Positions 7,311 to 17,165 of a stretch of DNA of 64,000 nt are shown here, in pieces; the first letter of the stretch is position 1; every line of letters starts with the position of its first letter. The notes under the pieces are model-generated. The model had not been told where the DNA came from and did no database searches. It saw only the letters and a list, made by a program, of their open reading frames with translations. The stretch comes from Novosphingobium sediminicola. Lineage in GTDB: Bacteria; Pseudomonadota; Alphaproteobacteria; Sphingomonadales; Sphingomonadaceae. Both the position numbers and the translations under genes were made by a program. Location: NCBI RefSeq assembly GCF_014196525.1, contig NZ_JACIDX010000009.1, positions 62,001 through 126,000 of the forward strand, given 5' to 3'.

Positions 7311-8104
7311 CCAGCACCATGGAAACGCCCTTTGCCGACTTGGCGCGCGGGCAACAAAGACTGACCGGGCGGATCGCGGTCATCACCGGGGCTGGGGCGG
7401 GCATCGGCCGGGGCTGTGCGCGAATGTTTGCGGCGCAGGGGGCCATCGTCCACGCGCTGGACATTGACGCCGATGCGCTCGATGCTTTGGCCGCCGAATG
7501 CGGCGGGGCGGTGATCGCCCACCCCTGCAACGTGCTGAACGAGCAGGCGGTCAACGCCATCATCGAAGCCATCGGCAACCGCCATGGCCGCATCGACGCC
7601 CTGATCCCGGCGGCGGCCATCTCGATCTTCCGCTGGGTCGAGGAGATGACCTATGCCGAATGGCAGCGCACCCTGCAGGGCGAACTCGACATCGTCTTTC
7701 TGGCCACCCGCGCCTGTTGGCCCTGGCTGAAGCAAAGCGACAGTGCCTCGGTCATCAATTTCGCCTCTGCCAACGCGCATGGCGCACTCAACGGTTCGCC
7801 CGCGCTGGCCCATTGCGCCGGCAAGGGCGGGCTGCTGGCCATGACCCGCCAATTGGCAATGGAGGGCGTGCGCCACGGCATCCGCGCCAATTCGATCTCA
7901 CCCGGCCTGATCCTTTCGCAGCAGACCCAGCGGCATATGGCCTTCGACCCGCAATTCGAATTCGAAGCGCTCAAAGCCATGATGATCAAACGAATCGGCC
8001 TGCCCGAGGATATCGCATGGTGCGCCACATGGCTGGCGAGCACCGAGGCCAGCTATGTCACCGGGGCCGACATCCGCATCGACGGAGGCGCCACCGCCTG
8101 GTGA
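7307..8104 (+). CDS. Short-chain dehydrogenase/reductase with atypical catalytic site
   Basis: 265 residues, classical SDR length. The coenzyme motif TGAGAGIGRG lies at about 27-36, Asp52 suggests NAD preference, and the C-terminal YVTGADIRIDGG block is standard. The active site is odd: the place of YxxxK reads HCAGK (His169 to Lys173), so the proton-donating Tyr appears to be His; Ser154 may be the catalytic Ser. It starts with an ATGA overlap on the cytochrome gene, so it belongs to the same operon and probably handles the alcohol, aldehyde or ketone made by the flavocytochrome (inference). The stop is followed 47 bases later by the LysR gene. Confidence 0.82.
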   Translation: MTSTMETPFADLARGQQRLTGRIAVITGAGAGIGRGCARMFAAQGAIVHALDIDADALDALAAECGGAVIAHPCNVLNEQAVNAIIEAIGNRHGRIDALIPAAAISIFRWVEEMTYAEWQRTLQGELDIVFLATRACWPWLKQSDSASVINFASANAHGALNGSPALAHCAGKGGLLAMTRQLAMEGVRHGIRANSISPGLILSQQTQRHMAFDPQFEFEALKAMMIKRIGLPEDIAWCATWLASTEASYVTGADIRIDGGATAW

Positions 8105-8151
8105 GACCGGATCGGGGTGGCCCTCATGCCCCATCCCCGCTATCAGAGCGC

Positions 8152-9090
8152 ATGGACATGTTTGCAGCGGTCAGGGCCTTTGTGGCCGTGGTGGAGGAAG
8201 GCGGCTTTGCCCCGGCGGCGCGGCGCGCCGGACAGGCCGCATCCTCCTATACCCGCCATGTCGATGCGCTGGAGGCGGAACTGGGCGTCGTCCTGCTCAA
8301 CCGCTCCACGCGGCGATTGTCGCTGACGCCTGCCGGAGAGGCCTATTACCCGCAGGCCGTGGTCATTCTGGCAGGGCTGGAAGAGGCCCATCGCAGCATC
8401 CGCGAACGTGACGGGCCGCCGCGCGGCCTGTTGCGGGTCAGCCTGCCCACCTCCTTTGCCCGGATGCATATCGTGCCCTTCCTCCCCCGTTTCATGGCCG
8501 AACATCCCGGTGTGGAACTGGACCTGCTGATGAGCGATGAGGTCATCAATCTGGTCGAACGGCGGGTCGATGTGGCGATCCGTCTGGGGGCGCTTGATTC
8601 CTCCAGCCTGATCGCGCGGCGTCTGGCGCCGCATCGGCGGATCGTCTGCGCCAGCCCGGCCTATCTGGCGCAAAGAGGTACGCCCGCAACGCCCGCCGAT
8701 CTGGCCGATCACGCTTGCCTCACCTTCGCCTTCACCGATGGCGAGCGGCGCTGGCGCCTGACCAAGGGCGAGCGCGTCGAGCAGATCCGCGTCAAAGGCC
8801 CGCTGCGCGCCAATCAGGCCGAGGCGCTGAAAGAGGCCGCGCTGGCGGGTTTCGGCGTGGTGATGCTGCCCACATGGCTGGCGGGCGAAGAGATCGCCCA
8901 AGGCAGCCTGCGCCCTCTGCTAAACGGATGGCAGGCCGATATCGGCCGGGCGGGCGCGGCGCCCTCCGGCGAATCAGGCATCCATGCGCTCTACCTGCCC
9001 GATCGTCGCGGATCGCCCAAGGTGCGCGCCTTTGTCGATTTTCTGGCCGAGCGCTTTGGCAACCCGCCCTATTGGGACCGCGCCCTTTGA
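8152..9090 (+). CDS. LysR-family transcriptional regulator
   Basis: 312 residues. The N-terminal winged helix (about 1-60) reads MDMFAAVRAFVAVVEEGGF ... VVLLNRSTRRLSLTPAGEAYY, the standard LTTR pattern of the DsdC/AaeR-like group; the rest is the periplasmic-binding-like effector domain with the group motif VDVAIRLG near 140. The ATG at 8152 matches the family start; the frame is open far upstream but codes nothing there. It is on the same strand as the SDR before it and the Old Yellow Enzyme after it (124-base gap), and may control the latter, but no operator was identified. Confidence 0.88.
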   Translation: MDMFAAVRAFVAVVEEGGFAPAARRAGQAASSYTRHVDALEAELGVVLLNRSTRRLSLTPAGEAYYPQAVVILAGLEEAHRSIRERDGPPRGLLRVSLPTSFARMHIVPFLPRFMAEHPGVELDLLMSDEVINLVERRVDVAIRLGALDSSSLIARRLAPHRRIVCASPAYLAQRGTPATPADLADHACLTFAFTDGERRWRLTKGERVEQIRVKGPLRANQAEALKEAALAGFGVVMLPTWLAGEEIAQGSLRPLLNGWQADIGRAGAAPSGESGIHALYLPDRRGSPKVRAFVDFLAERFGNPPYWDRAL

Positions 9091-9214
9091 TCTTTGCGCC
9101 AGATGCAAAGATGATCGCGAAAATCACCGGATTATCAGCAAACAGAAAAAGGTCCATTCCATGGACATCCCGCCGGACCTTCCTATAGGCCCTGCCCCCA
9201 TGGAGTTCCACATA

Positions 9215-10348
9215 ATGCCCCACACTTCCGACACGCTCTTTGCCCCCATCCGCATCGGCGCCCTTGATCTGCCCAGCAGGATCGTGATGGCGCCCCTCAC
9301 CCGCTCGCGCGCCGCGCCCGGCAATGTGCCCTCCGATCTGGCCGTCGATTATTACCGCCAGCGCGCCTCGGCGGGCCTTATCATTTCCGAAGGCACGCAG
9401 ATTTCCCAGCAAGGTCAGGGCTATGCCTGGACGCCGGGCATCCATTCGCCCGAACAGATCACCGGCTGGTCCAAAATCGCGCAGGCCGTGCATGAAAAAG
9501 GCGGCAGGATTTTCCTCCAGCTCTGGCATGTGGGCCGCGTGTCGCACAGCGTGTTCCAGCCCGGCGGCGCGCGGCCCGTTGCCCCCACCGCCATGCCCGT
9601 CCCCGCCAAGGCCTTCATCCCCGGCCCGGATGGGAAGGGCACCTTCGCCGATGCCCCCGAACCGCAGGAACTGACCATCGCGGGCATCCAGATGATCGTC
9701 GCCGATTTTGCGCAGGCCGCCCGCAACGCCATCGCCGCCGGGGCCGATGGGGTCGAAATCCATGGCGCCAACGGCTATCTGCTCGACCAGTTCCTCAACA
9801 GCGCCAGCAACTGGCGGACCGACCGCTATGGCGGATCGCCGGAAAACCGAGGGCGGCTGATGCTCGAGGTGGTCGACGCAGTCATCGCCGCCATCGGCAG
9901 TGCGCGGGTCGGCCTGCGTCTGGCCCCATTGGGCAAGGGCTTCGGCATGGATGAGGCCGAGCCGGAAGCCGTCTTCGCCCATCTGATCAGCGAACTCGAC
10001 AAGCGTGATCTGGCCTACCTCCATCTGGTCGAACCGCGCGTGCAGGGCCGCGAAATCGCCACCGAGATCGACCCGCAGGCAGAGGCGCTGATGCAGGACA
10101 TTCGCCGCCGCTTTTCCGGCCCGATCATTCTGGCGGGCGGCTATACCCGCCAAAGCGCCGAGGAAGCGCTGGCGCAGGGGCGCGGCGATCTGATCGCCTT
10201 TGGCCGCCCCTTCATCGCCAACCCCGATCTGCCCGCGCGCCTGCGCCTCGGCGCCCCGCTCAACGAAGGCGACCCGGCCACCTTCTTCGGCGGCGACGCG
10301 CATGGCTATACCGACTATCCCGCGCTGGCCGATGAGGCGGTGTCATGA
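9215..10348 (+). CDS. Alkene reductase, Old Yellow Enzyme family (NemA-like)
   Basis: About 377 residues, a full-length FMN TIM-barrel ene-reductase. Visible are the N-terminal [22 protein letters not shown], the FMN/substrate pair in [15 protein letters not shown] (His183 and Asn186) and [15 protein letters not shown]. Such enzymes reduce activated C=C bonds of enones, maleimides and nitro-compounds with NAD(P)H in the cytoplasm, often as a detoxification response. GGAG lies 9 bases before the ATG at 9215; upstream in-frame ATGs exist at 9161 and 9200. The gene overlaps the MFS exporter gene by ATGA, so both are one unit. It may serve detoxification or the turnover of unsaturated aromatics. 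Confidence 0.9.
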   Translation: MPHTSDTLFAPIRIGALDLPSRIVMAPLTRSRAAPGNVPSDLAVDYYRQRASAGLIISEGTQISQQGQGYAWTPGIHSPEQITGWSKIAQAVHEKGGRIFLQLWHVGRVSHSVFQPGGARPVAPTAMPVPAKAFIPGPDGKGTFADAPEPQELTIAGIQMIVADFAQAARNAIAAGADGVEIHGANGYLLDQFLNSASNWRTDRYGGSPENRGRLMLEVVDAVIAAIGSARVGLRLAPLGKGFGMDEAEPEAVFAHLISELDKRDLAYLHLVEPRVQGREIATEIDPQAEALMQDIRRRFSGPIILAGGYTRQSAEEALAQGRGDLIAFGRPFIANPDLPARLRLGAPLNEGDPATFFGGDAHGYTDYPALADEAVS

Positions 10349-11523
10349 GCGCGCCTGCAAAGCCTCTGGGCGCGGGCCTGACCTATGCCATGGCGGCCGC
10401 CACCGGGCTGGCCGTCGCCAACATCTATTACAATCAGCCGATGCTCGGCCTGATCCAGCGCGATCTTCCCGGCGCGCTGACCGCGCTGGTGCCCACGGTG
10501 ACGCAGCTTGGCTATGCGCTCGGCCTGTTCCTGCTGGTGCCGCTGGGCGACCGGGTGGAGCGGCGCGGGCTGATCACCGCCCAGTTCGTCGCTCTGGCGG
10601 CGGCTCTGGCCGCAACCGCCATGGCGCCGGGGGCCGGAGCGCTGCTGCTGGGTTCGCTGGTGGTGGGCGCGCTGGCCACGGTGGCGCAGCAGATCGTGCC
10701 TCTGGCCGCGCATATGGCTCCGCCTGAAAAGCGCGGCGCAGTGATCGGCAAGGTGATGGCAGGCCTGCTGGTAGGCATCCTGCTCAGCCGCACGCTGGCG
10801 GGCCTTGTCGGGCAACAGGCCGGGTGGCGCGCGATGTTCTGGCTGGGCGTGCCGCTGGCGCTGATGGCGGGCGGATTGCTGCGCGCGATGCTGCCCGTCT
10901 CGCGGCCCGAACAGGGACCATCCTATCCCCGGCTGCTTGGCTCGCTCTGGCATTTGTGGCGTGATCTGCCGGTGCTGCGCCGGGCGACGATGACGCAGGC
11001 CATGCTCTTTGCCGCCTTCAGCGCTTTCTGGAGCATTCTGGCGCTCTATATCCAGCAATTGGGTCAAGGCCCGGCGGTGGCCGGTTCCTTCGGCGTGATC
11101 GGCGCAGCGGGCGTGCTGGCCGCGCCGTTGGCGGGTCATCTGGCCGACCGGCGCGGGCCGCGCGTGGCGATCACCGCCGGGACGATGCTGGCCATGGTCG
11201 GCTGGGCCGTGGCCGGGGTTTCAGGCGGGCTTGCAGGGCTCGCGCTGGGCTGCATCGTGCTGGATCTGGCGGTGCAGGCTGCGCTGATTTCGCATCAGCA
11301 CATGGTCTATGCCCTGCGTCCCGAGGCGCGCGCGCGGCTCAATACCCTATTCATGGGCGGCATGTTCCTTGGCGGGGCGATGGGTTCTGCGCTGGCCATG
11401 GTGGCGTGGCGGGCGATGGGCTGGCATGGCGTAGGCCTGATGGGGATTGCGCTGGCCGCTCTGGCGTTCGCGTCCCACCACTCGGGCCGGGCAAGGTCGG
11501 GCCGGGCACCATATGCCGCATGA
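10345..11523 (+). CDS. MFS transporter, drug-efflux (DHA1)-like
   Basis: 392 residues with about 12 hydrophobic segments. The first helix region [22 protein letters not shown] and the loop-2/3 motif [13 protein letters not shown] are typical of major facilitator exporters close to the YbcL/YgaY type. It starts with a 4-base overlap on the ene-reductase gene and is translationally coupled to it. Export of the reductase product or of a toxic electrophile would make sense (inference); the substrate is not readable. The C-terminal tail ([11 protein letters not shown]) is short and polar. Confidence 0.85.
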   Translation: MSAPAKPLGAGLTYAMAAATGLAVANIYYNQPMLGLIQRDLPGALTALVPTVTQLGYALGLFLLVPLGDRVERRGLITAQFVALAAALAATAMAPGAGALLLGSLVVGALATVAQQIVPLAAHMAPPEKRGAVIGKVMAGLLVGILLSRTLAGLVGQQAGWRAMFWLGVPLALMAGGLLRAMLPVSRPEQGPSYPRLLGSLWHLWRDLPVLRRATMTQAMLFAAFSAFWSILALYIQQLGQGPAVAGSFGVIGAAGVLAAPLAGHLADRRGPRVAITAGTMLAMVGWAVAGVSGGLAGLALGCIVLDLAVQAALISHQHMVYALRPEARARLNTLFMGGMFLGGAMGSALAMVAWRAMGWHGVGLMGIALAALAFASHHSGRARSGRAPYAA

Positions 11524-11628
11524 TGGGCGCCAAGGCCGTTGGTCTTACGCCTGCGGGATTGTGTCGCACTTCGCGCCTGCGGTTCATATTCGGCTAATCT
11601 GGATAAGGCTCCTGCCGGTTTTTTATGA

Positions 11629-12687
<1,059 letters not shown>

Positions 12688-12778
12688 GCCCAAGGGCCGG
12701 TGTTGCTGTGGGCAAGATATTCTTAATCAAAATCCCATATAAACACCTAGGGTCGCGTAAAGTATCAGGACGGTCGCA

Positions 12779-13492
12779 TTGGAATCTGGTCATGCCCTTG
12801 GCGGGGCGTGGGGCTTTGCCCTTTCCCGCTTTTCCAAACGCTTGCGCCAGGACACCTCGGGCGGGCCGACGGTGGAATTTGCCATCATCGCCCCGGCCTT
12901 TATCGCCCTGCTTCTGGCCATTTTGCATATTGCGCTGATCTATCTGGCGCAGGAAGGGCTGGAAACGGCGGTTGAAGCCTCCTCGCGCCTGATCCTGACC
13001 GGGGCTGCCCAGACCCTGCAACTGGGCAGCGGGACCAGCGCCTATACCGGCATGAAGGCCGCCGATTTCAAAACCGCCGTATGCAGCGGCATTTCAGGCA
13101 AGGATTCGAGCGGCGCGGCGGTGACCTATCCGTCCTCGCTGCCGCCCTTTCTGACCTGCAACCGGCTCTATGTGAACGTTCAGGTCGTGCCCTCAACCTG
13201 CACCACCCCCACCATCGCCGCGCCCACCTTCACCTATACCAACGGTACATTGACCAGCACCGGCACCGGCTATGGCCAATCCAATTGCGCGGGCACGACC
13301 AACACCAATGGCGGGATCAGCGGCACCCAAAAATCGCTGGTGATCGTTCAGCTGATCTATCTGTGGCCAACGGTGTCGGCGCCGCTGGGGCTGAATTTCG
13401 TTAATCAGGCCAATGGCAACCGGATGCTGGTGGCCACCTCGGTGGTGACGGTCGAAGGCTATCTCTGCGCCACGGGGGTCTCTTCATGCTAA
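12779..13492 (+). CDS. TadE-like pilus assembly protein
   Basis: 237 residues. A short basic N-terminus is followed by GGPTVEFAIIAPAFIALLLAILHIALIYLAQE, the TadE-like motif with its acidic residue and one membrane helix (about 28-58), then an extracytoplasmic domain with several Cys (CSGI, LTCNRL, STCTT, SNCAG, YLCATG). TadE, TadF and TadG are pseudopilins of the Flp/Tad tight-adherence system. The start is a TTG with AGGA 8 bases before; no in-frame ATG exists before the helix. It overlaps the next gene by 7 bases, so the three Tad-like genes are one operon. No TadA ATPase, TadB/C platform or Flp pilin is in the window. Confidence 0.75.
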   Translation: MESGHALGGAWGFALSRFSKRLRQDTSGGPTVEFAIIAPAFIALLLAILHIALIYLAQEGLETAVEASSRLILTGAAQTLQLGSGTSAYTGMKAADFKTAVCSGISGKDSSGAAVTYPSSLPPFLTCNRLYVNVQVVPSTCTTPTIAAPTFTYTNGTLTSTGTGYGQSNCAGTTNTNGGISGTQKSLVIVQLIYLWPTVSAPLGLNFVNQANGNRMLVATSVVTVEGYLCATGVSSC

Positions 13493-14112
13493 GTCGCCGC
13501 CCGATCTGCCATCTGGCGCGCAGCCGCGATGGGGCGGCGCTGGTCGAATTCGCCTTTGTGCTGCCGGTGCTGCTGATCATCTTCATCGGCGGCTATGTGG
13601 TGGCTGACATGATCGCCTGTTCGCGCAAGGTCACGGTGGCCACGCGGGCGCTCTCCGATCTGGTCGGGCGCAATGTGTCGCCCTCCACCACCGTCACCTC
13701 GGCCACGCTGACCACTTATATGAACTCGGCGCAACTGGTCATGACGCCGATGTCGGCGGCCCTGACCACGCTGCAGATCAGCAATCTGCGCGTGTGCGAC
13801 GCCACCCATGCCTATGTCGTGTGGAGCCAGGCCCAGACCAATGGCGCCACGGTCGCCTCCTCGCTGACTGTGGGCAGCGTAGTGTCCATTCCGGCCAATC
13901 TGATCACCACGCCGATGGTGCCTACCTCGCCCGATGGCTCAAACGTCTGTCAGAACACCACCAGCGGCGCCAACAAAGTCGTGGTCGGCACCGCAGGCGG
14001 CTACATCTTTCTGGGCCAGATCAGCTTTTCCTATACCCCGCCCATCGGTCTTGGCACGCTCACCTCGATAAAGCTGAGCGATCAGGACTATATGATCCCC
14101 CGCCTGCCATAG
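13486..14112 (+). CDS. TadE/TadF-like pilus assembly protein
   Basis: 208 residues. The N-terminus SRDGAALVEFAFVLPVLLIIFIGGYVVADMIACSRK is the standard TadE-like signature: a Gly-Ala turn, Glu in the first turn of the helix and one membrane segment (about 18-40). The remainder is a Ser/Thr-rich extracytoplasmic domain. The ATG lies inside the end of the preceding TadE-like gene and the stop is 10 bases before the TadG-like gene. As a pseudopilin it would sit in the inner membrane with its C-terminal domain in the periplasm. Its sequence is more typical of the family than the first gene of the pair. Confidence 0.78.
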   Translation: MLSRRPICHLARSRDGAALVEFAFVLPVLLIIFIGGYVVADMIACSRKVTVATRALSDLVGRNVSPSTTVTSATLTTYMNSAQLVMTPMSAALTTLQISNLRVCDATHAYVVWSQAQTNGATVASSLTVGSVVSIPANLITTPMVPTSPDGSNVCQNTTSGANKVVVGTAGGYIFLGQISFSYTPPIGLGTLTSIKLSDQDYMIPRLP

Positions 14113-14122
14113 GTCGCGCGCC

Positions 14123-15781
14123 ATGAGCTTTCGCTTCTCTTCCATTTTCTGCTCCCTGCGCCGGGATGGGCGGGGCAATGTGATGGCGATGACGGCGCTG
14201 GCCATCATTCCGCTGGTCTTTGCCACCGGATTTGGCGTGGATTACAGCCGGGCGCAAAGGTTGCAGACCAAGCTGAACGCTGCGGCCGACGCGGCGGTTC
14301 TGGCCGCGGTGGTCCCGCAAATGCTGAACCAGACCGATGCGGCGGCCCAATTGGCCGCACAGAACATGTTCGACCAGCAGGTCAACGGCCTGAGCGGGCT
14401 GAGCAACATCAGCCGCACCGTGACGATCACAAGCACCCAATCGGGCAGCCTCGGCACGCTGCGCCTCGCCAAGATCACCTATACGGCCAGTTCCAGCAAT
14501 ATTTTCAGCAGCATCCTGCGCGTCGCCACGCTGCCCATCAGCGGCAGCGCCAGCGCCAGCGCATCCCAGCCGCCCAGCATCAATTTCTACATTGCGCTCG
14601 ACACATCACCCTCGATGCTGCTGCCCACCACCACCCCCGGGATCACCAACCTGACCGCCGGCGCGCGCTGGAATGGCGAGCAATATTATTACGGGCGCGT
14701 CGATGGCTGCGACTTTGCCTGTCATTCGAACAATATGCACCAATGGAACGCGGGCACCTATGTGGTGGATTCCAATTCGCGCCCGATTTACCTCAACAAC
14801 AATACGTCGAGCAGCATCACCTTTTACCGCGTGGCCTGCGACGGCACGGTCTATGACAACAATGGCACCAAGCTGGGCACGGGCGGCGGGCTGGGCGGGT
14901 CGGCCACCTATTGTTCGGGCTATAATCCAGCGGCCAATCCGGTCAATCTGACCTATCTGCCCACGGGCGCGTCGAAAACCACCACCGTCAGCGTCAATTT
15001 CCCCGATACATGGTGGTTGGCGCGCAATTACGCCACGGTCAATCCGGGCCAGTCGGCCATCACCCTGCGCACCGATGCCGAGGGCGATGCCGCCGCAGGC
15101 GTCATCCAATATGCCTATCGCGTCGAACAGCAATATGCCACCGCCAGCGTCCCGCCGATCTACAAGATGCAGTTCTTCACGTTCAACGTGGGCAATCCGG
15201 CGCCGCTGTCGACCTCGCCCTTTGGCACGATGACCGATGTAGCCACACTGCAAGGCCTGACCTTTCCGAATATGGGCGCGCAGGCCCCCTTGCTGGCGGC
15301 CAATTCCTATTGGACCAGCCTGAGCACCTATACCGGCAATGCCGACACCAATTTCACCTCGATGTTCACCTGGATGCAATCGACCATGCCCAGCACATCG
15401 GGCAGCGGCACGCAGGCATCGCCGCAAAATGTGCTGATTCTGGTGACCGACGGGCTGGAGGATGACAATACGGGCGACGGCATAACCCAGCTCAACGCCA
15501 ACAACATTTCGCAATGCAACGCGATCAAGGCGACAGGCACGCGCATCGCCATTCTTTACACGCAATACCTGCCCGCCACGATCAACTACACGCTGCACCC
15601 CACCTTCAACAGCACGGCGGCCAACAACGTGCCCTATATTCAGCAGCAGTTGCAGGCCTGCGCCAGCCAGAATGCCGATGGCACCTATCTGTTCCAGACC
15701 GTTTCGACCGATGGCAGCGTTTCGACCGCGCTCAACACCTTGTTTGCGATGGTGGTGCAATCGGCAAGGCTGGTGAAATAA
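14123..15781 (+). CDS. tadG: TadG-like protein with von Willebrand A domain
   Basis: 552 residues. The N-terminus DGRGNVMAMTALAIIPLVFATGFGVDYSRAQRLQTKLNAAADAAVLAA is the TadG/Flp-type N-terminal domain with one membrane helix (about 20-40). From about 150 comes a vWA domain whose metal site DTSPSM (DxSxS form) is intact, and the last third carries a second vWA core strand NVLILVTDGLEDD. Between them is a long insertion rich in Asn, Gly and Tyr. TadG anchors the secretion complex in the cell envelope. It is the last gene of the three-gene Tad-like operon, with a strong hairpin 8 bases after the stop. Confidence 0.82.
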   Translation: MSFRFSSIFCSLRRDGRGNVMAMTALAIIPLVFATGFGVDYSRAQRLQTKLNAAADAAVLAAVVPQMLNQTDAAAQLAAQNMFDQQVNGLSGLSNISRTVTITSTQSGSLGTLRLAKITYTASSSNIFSSILRVATLPISGSASASASQPPSINFYIALDTSPSMLLPTTTPGITNLTAGARWNGEQYYYGRVDGCDFACHSNNMHQWNAGTYVVDSNSRPIYLNNNTSSSITFYRVACDGTVYDNNGTKLGTGGGLGGSATYCSGYNPAANPVNLTYLPTGASKTTTVSVNFPDTWWLARNYATVNPGQSAITLRTDAEGDAAAGVIQYAYRVEQQYATASVPPIYKMQFFTFNVGNPAPLSTSPFGTMTDVATLQGLTFPNMGAQAPLLAANSYWTSLSTYTGNADTNFTSMFTWMQSTMPSTSGSGTQASPQNVLILVTDGLEDDNTGDGITQLNANNISQCNAIKATGTRIAILYTQYLPATINYTLHPTFNSTAANNVPYIQQQLQACASQNADGTYLFQTVSTDGSVSTALNTLFAMVVQSARLVK

Positions 15782-15788
15782 AGCGCAA

Positions 15789-15821
15789 AGGCGGCTCCGG
15801 CGGGAAGGGCCGGGGCCGCCT
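15789..15821 (+). terminator. Strong hairpin between tadG and cydX
   Basis: Arms AGGCGGCTCCGGC and GCCGGGGCCGCCT form 13 pairs (one G-U when read on the plus strand) with a 7-base loop, 7 bases after the tadG stop. On the minus strand the same pair is a mismatch, so it suits tadG transcription best. No T-run follows. Confidence 0.6.
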
Positions 15822-15842
15822 CGCAGAGTCTGACAGGGGAAA

Positions 15843-15894
15843 TCAGACCCCAGAGTCAGAGAGCTTGGTCAGAGAGTTGGGTCAGACAGCCGGG
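15843..15894. repeat. Four degenerate 13-bp tandem repeats
   Basis: TCAGA recurs at exactly 13-base steps (15843, 15856, 15869, 15882). The units are TCAGACCCCAGAG, TCAGAGAGCTTGG, TCAGAGAGTTGGG and TCAGACAGCCGGG. The last unit overlaps the stop codon and final codons of cydX, so the array forms the start of its 3' untranslated region. Confidence 0.8.
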
Positions 15895-15992
15895 TCGTCA
15901 TCAATGGGCGAATTGAATTCGTGCCACAGCCCGTTGATGATGCCAAAGCCCACCGCAAGGCCCAGACCCAGCACCCACGTAAAATACCACAT
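15882..15992 (-). CDS. cydX: CydX, small subunit of cytochrome bd oxidase
   Basis: A 36-residue protein, MWYFTWVLGLGLAVGFGIIN followed by GLWHEFNSPIDDDPAV. The MWYFxW start, a single membrane helix and a short acidic tail are diagnostic of CydX (YbgT), which packs against CydA and stabilises the haems of cytochrome bd. The ATG is 12 bases after the cydB stop, with AAGGA 7 bases upstream, so it closes the cydA-cydB-cydX operon. Its stop lies in the last copy of a 13-bp tandem repeat. It is easily missed by gene callers because of its size. Confidence 0.93.
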   Translation of the reverse strand: MWYFTWVLGLGLAVGFGIINGLWHEFNSPIDDDPAV

Positions 15993-16004
15993 GGCGTGTT
16001 CCTT

Positions 16005-17153
16005 TCAGTAGAAATCAGGGTTGGAGCGCACATCGCGCAAGGTGACCCGACCGCCCAGCATCTTCATCACCCATGCCGTATAGGCCAGCACCACCGGCAG
16101 GAAGATGACCGTGACGATCAGCATGATGAACAGCGTCATATGGCTGGACGAGGCATTCCACACCGTCAGGCTGGAGCGCGGATCGATGGAGGACGGCAGG
16201 ATGAAGGGGAACATCGAGCAACCCACCGTGGCGATAATACCCGTGGTGGCCATCGCCGTGCCCGCCAGATTAAGCCAGCCCCGCCGCGCCGCAATGCCCG
16301 CCAGCGCCACCAGCGGCCCGACAAGGCCCAGCACCGGCGCCAGCACCATCCATGGATGCGCGCGATAATTGCCCAGCCATGCGCCGGGCGCAACCACACT
16401 GGCCGAGAGCAGAGGGTTGGAGGGGCCATTCGCATCGACCATGCCCCGGATCGCCATGCCCATGCCCCCGCGCGCCACCATCAGCCCGCCGATCAGGAAC
16501 AGCGCGATCGTCAACACCGCCGCGATCCGGGCCATGCCGCGGGCGCGGACCAGCACCGGCCCCTCCTCGATCTTGACCGCCAGCCATGCCGCGCCATGCA
16601 GCGCCAGCATGGCCACCGAGAGCAGGCCCGTCAGCAGCGTGAAGGGCGTGAACAGGCCGAGCAGCGAGCCTTCATAGGTCATGCGCAGATCGCTATCGAG
16701 GCGGAAGGGCGCGCCGATCAGCACATTGCCCACAGCCACGCCAAACACCAGCGCGGGCACGAAACCGCCGACAAACAGCGCCCAGTCCCAGCGGTTGCGC
16801 CAGCCTGCATCGGCATGTTTCGAGCGATATTTGAACGACACCGGCCGCAGGATCAGCGCCGCCAGCACGAGGAACATGGCAAGGTAGAAACCGGAGAAGC
16901 TGACCGCATAGACAAAGGGCCATGCGGCAAAGATCGCACCGCCGCCAAGGATGAACCACACCTGATGGCCCTCCCAATGGGGCGCGATGGCGTTGATGAC
17001 CAGACGGCGCTCCTCGTCGCTGCGCCCGACAAAGGGCAGCAGCGCGCCCACCCCCAGATCATAACCATCGGTGAGAGCAAAGCCGATCAGCAGCACGCCC
17101 AGCAGCGCCCACCAGATCACCCGCAGTGTTTCATAATCAAGCGGAATATGCAT
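16005..17153 (-). CDS. cydB: Cytochrome bd ubiquinol oxidase subunit II
   Basis: 382 residues with about 8-9 membrane helices, normal for CydB. The start MHIPLDYETLRVIWWALLGVLLIGFALTDGYDLGVG is the family signature, followed by PHWEGHQVWFILGGGAIFAAWP and a C-terminal IVTVIFLPVVLAYTAWVMKM. CydB pairs with CydA in the inner membrane; the complex reduces oxygen to water with ubiquinol at high oxygen affinity without pumping protons. It follows cydA after 12 bases and precedes cydX by 12 bases. The assembly transporter cydDC is divergently placed at 18.9-22.0 kb. Confidence 0.96.
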   Translation of the reverse strand: MHIPLDYETLRVIWWALLGVLLIGFALTDGYDLGVGALLPFVGRSDEERRLVINAIAPHWEGHQVWFILGGGAIFAAWPFVYAVSFSGFYLAMFLVLAALILRPVSFKYRSKHADAGWRNRWDWALFVGGFVPALVFGVAVGNVLIGAPFRLDSDLRMTYEGSLLGLFTPFTLLTGLLSVAMLALHGAAWLAVKIEEGPVLVRARGMARIAAVLTIALFLIGGLMVARGGMGMAIRGMVDANGPSNPLLSASVVAPGAWLGNYRAHPWMVLAPVLGLVGPLVALAGIAARRGWLNLAGTAMATTGIIATVGCSMFPFILPSSIDPRSSLTVWNASSSHMTLFIMLIVTVIFLPVVLAYTAWVMKMLGGRVTLRDVRSNPDFY

Positions 17154-17165
17154 GGATCTTCCCCC

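Noticed and set aside
8792..10303. A 503-residue minus-strand open frame opposite the LysR and Old Yellow Enzyme genes
   Set aside because: Shadow of two genes with intact family motifs; no ribosome site or domain.
15843..15894. The 13-bp repeats as a CRISPR array
   Set aside because: Units are too short, adjacent without spacers and not accompanied by cas genes.
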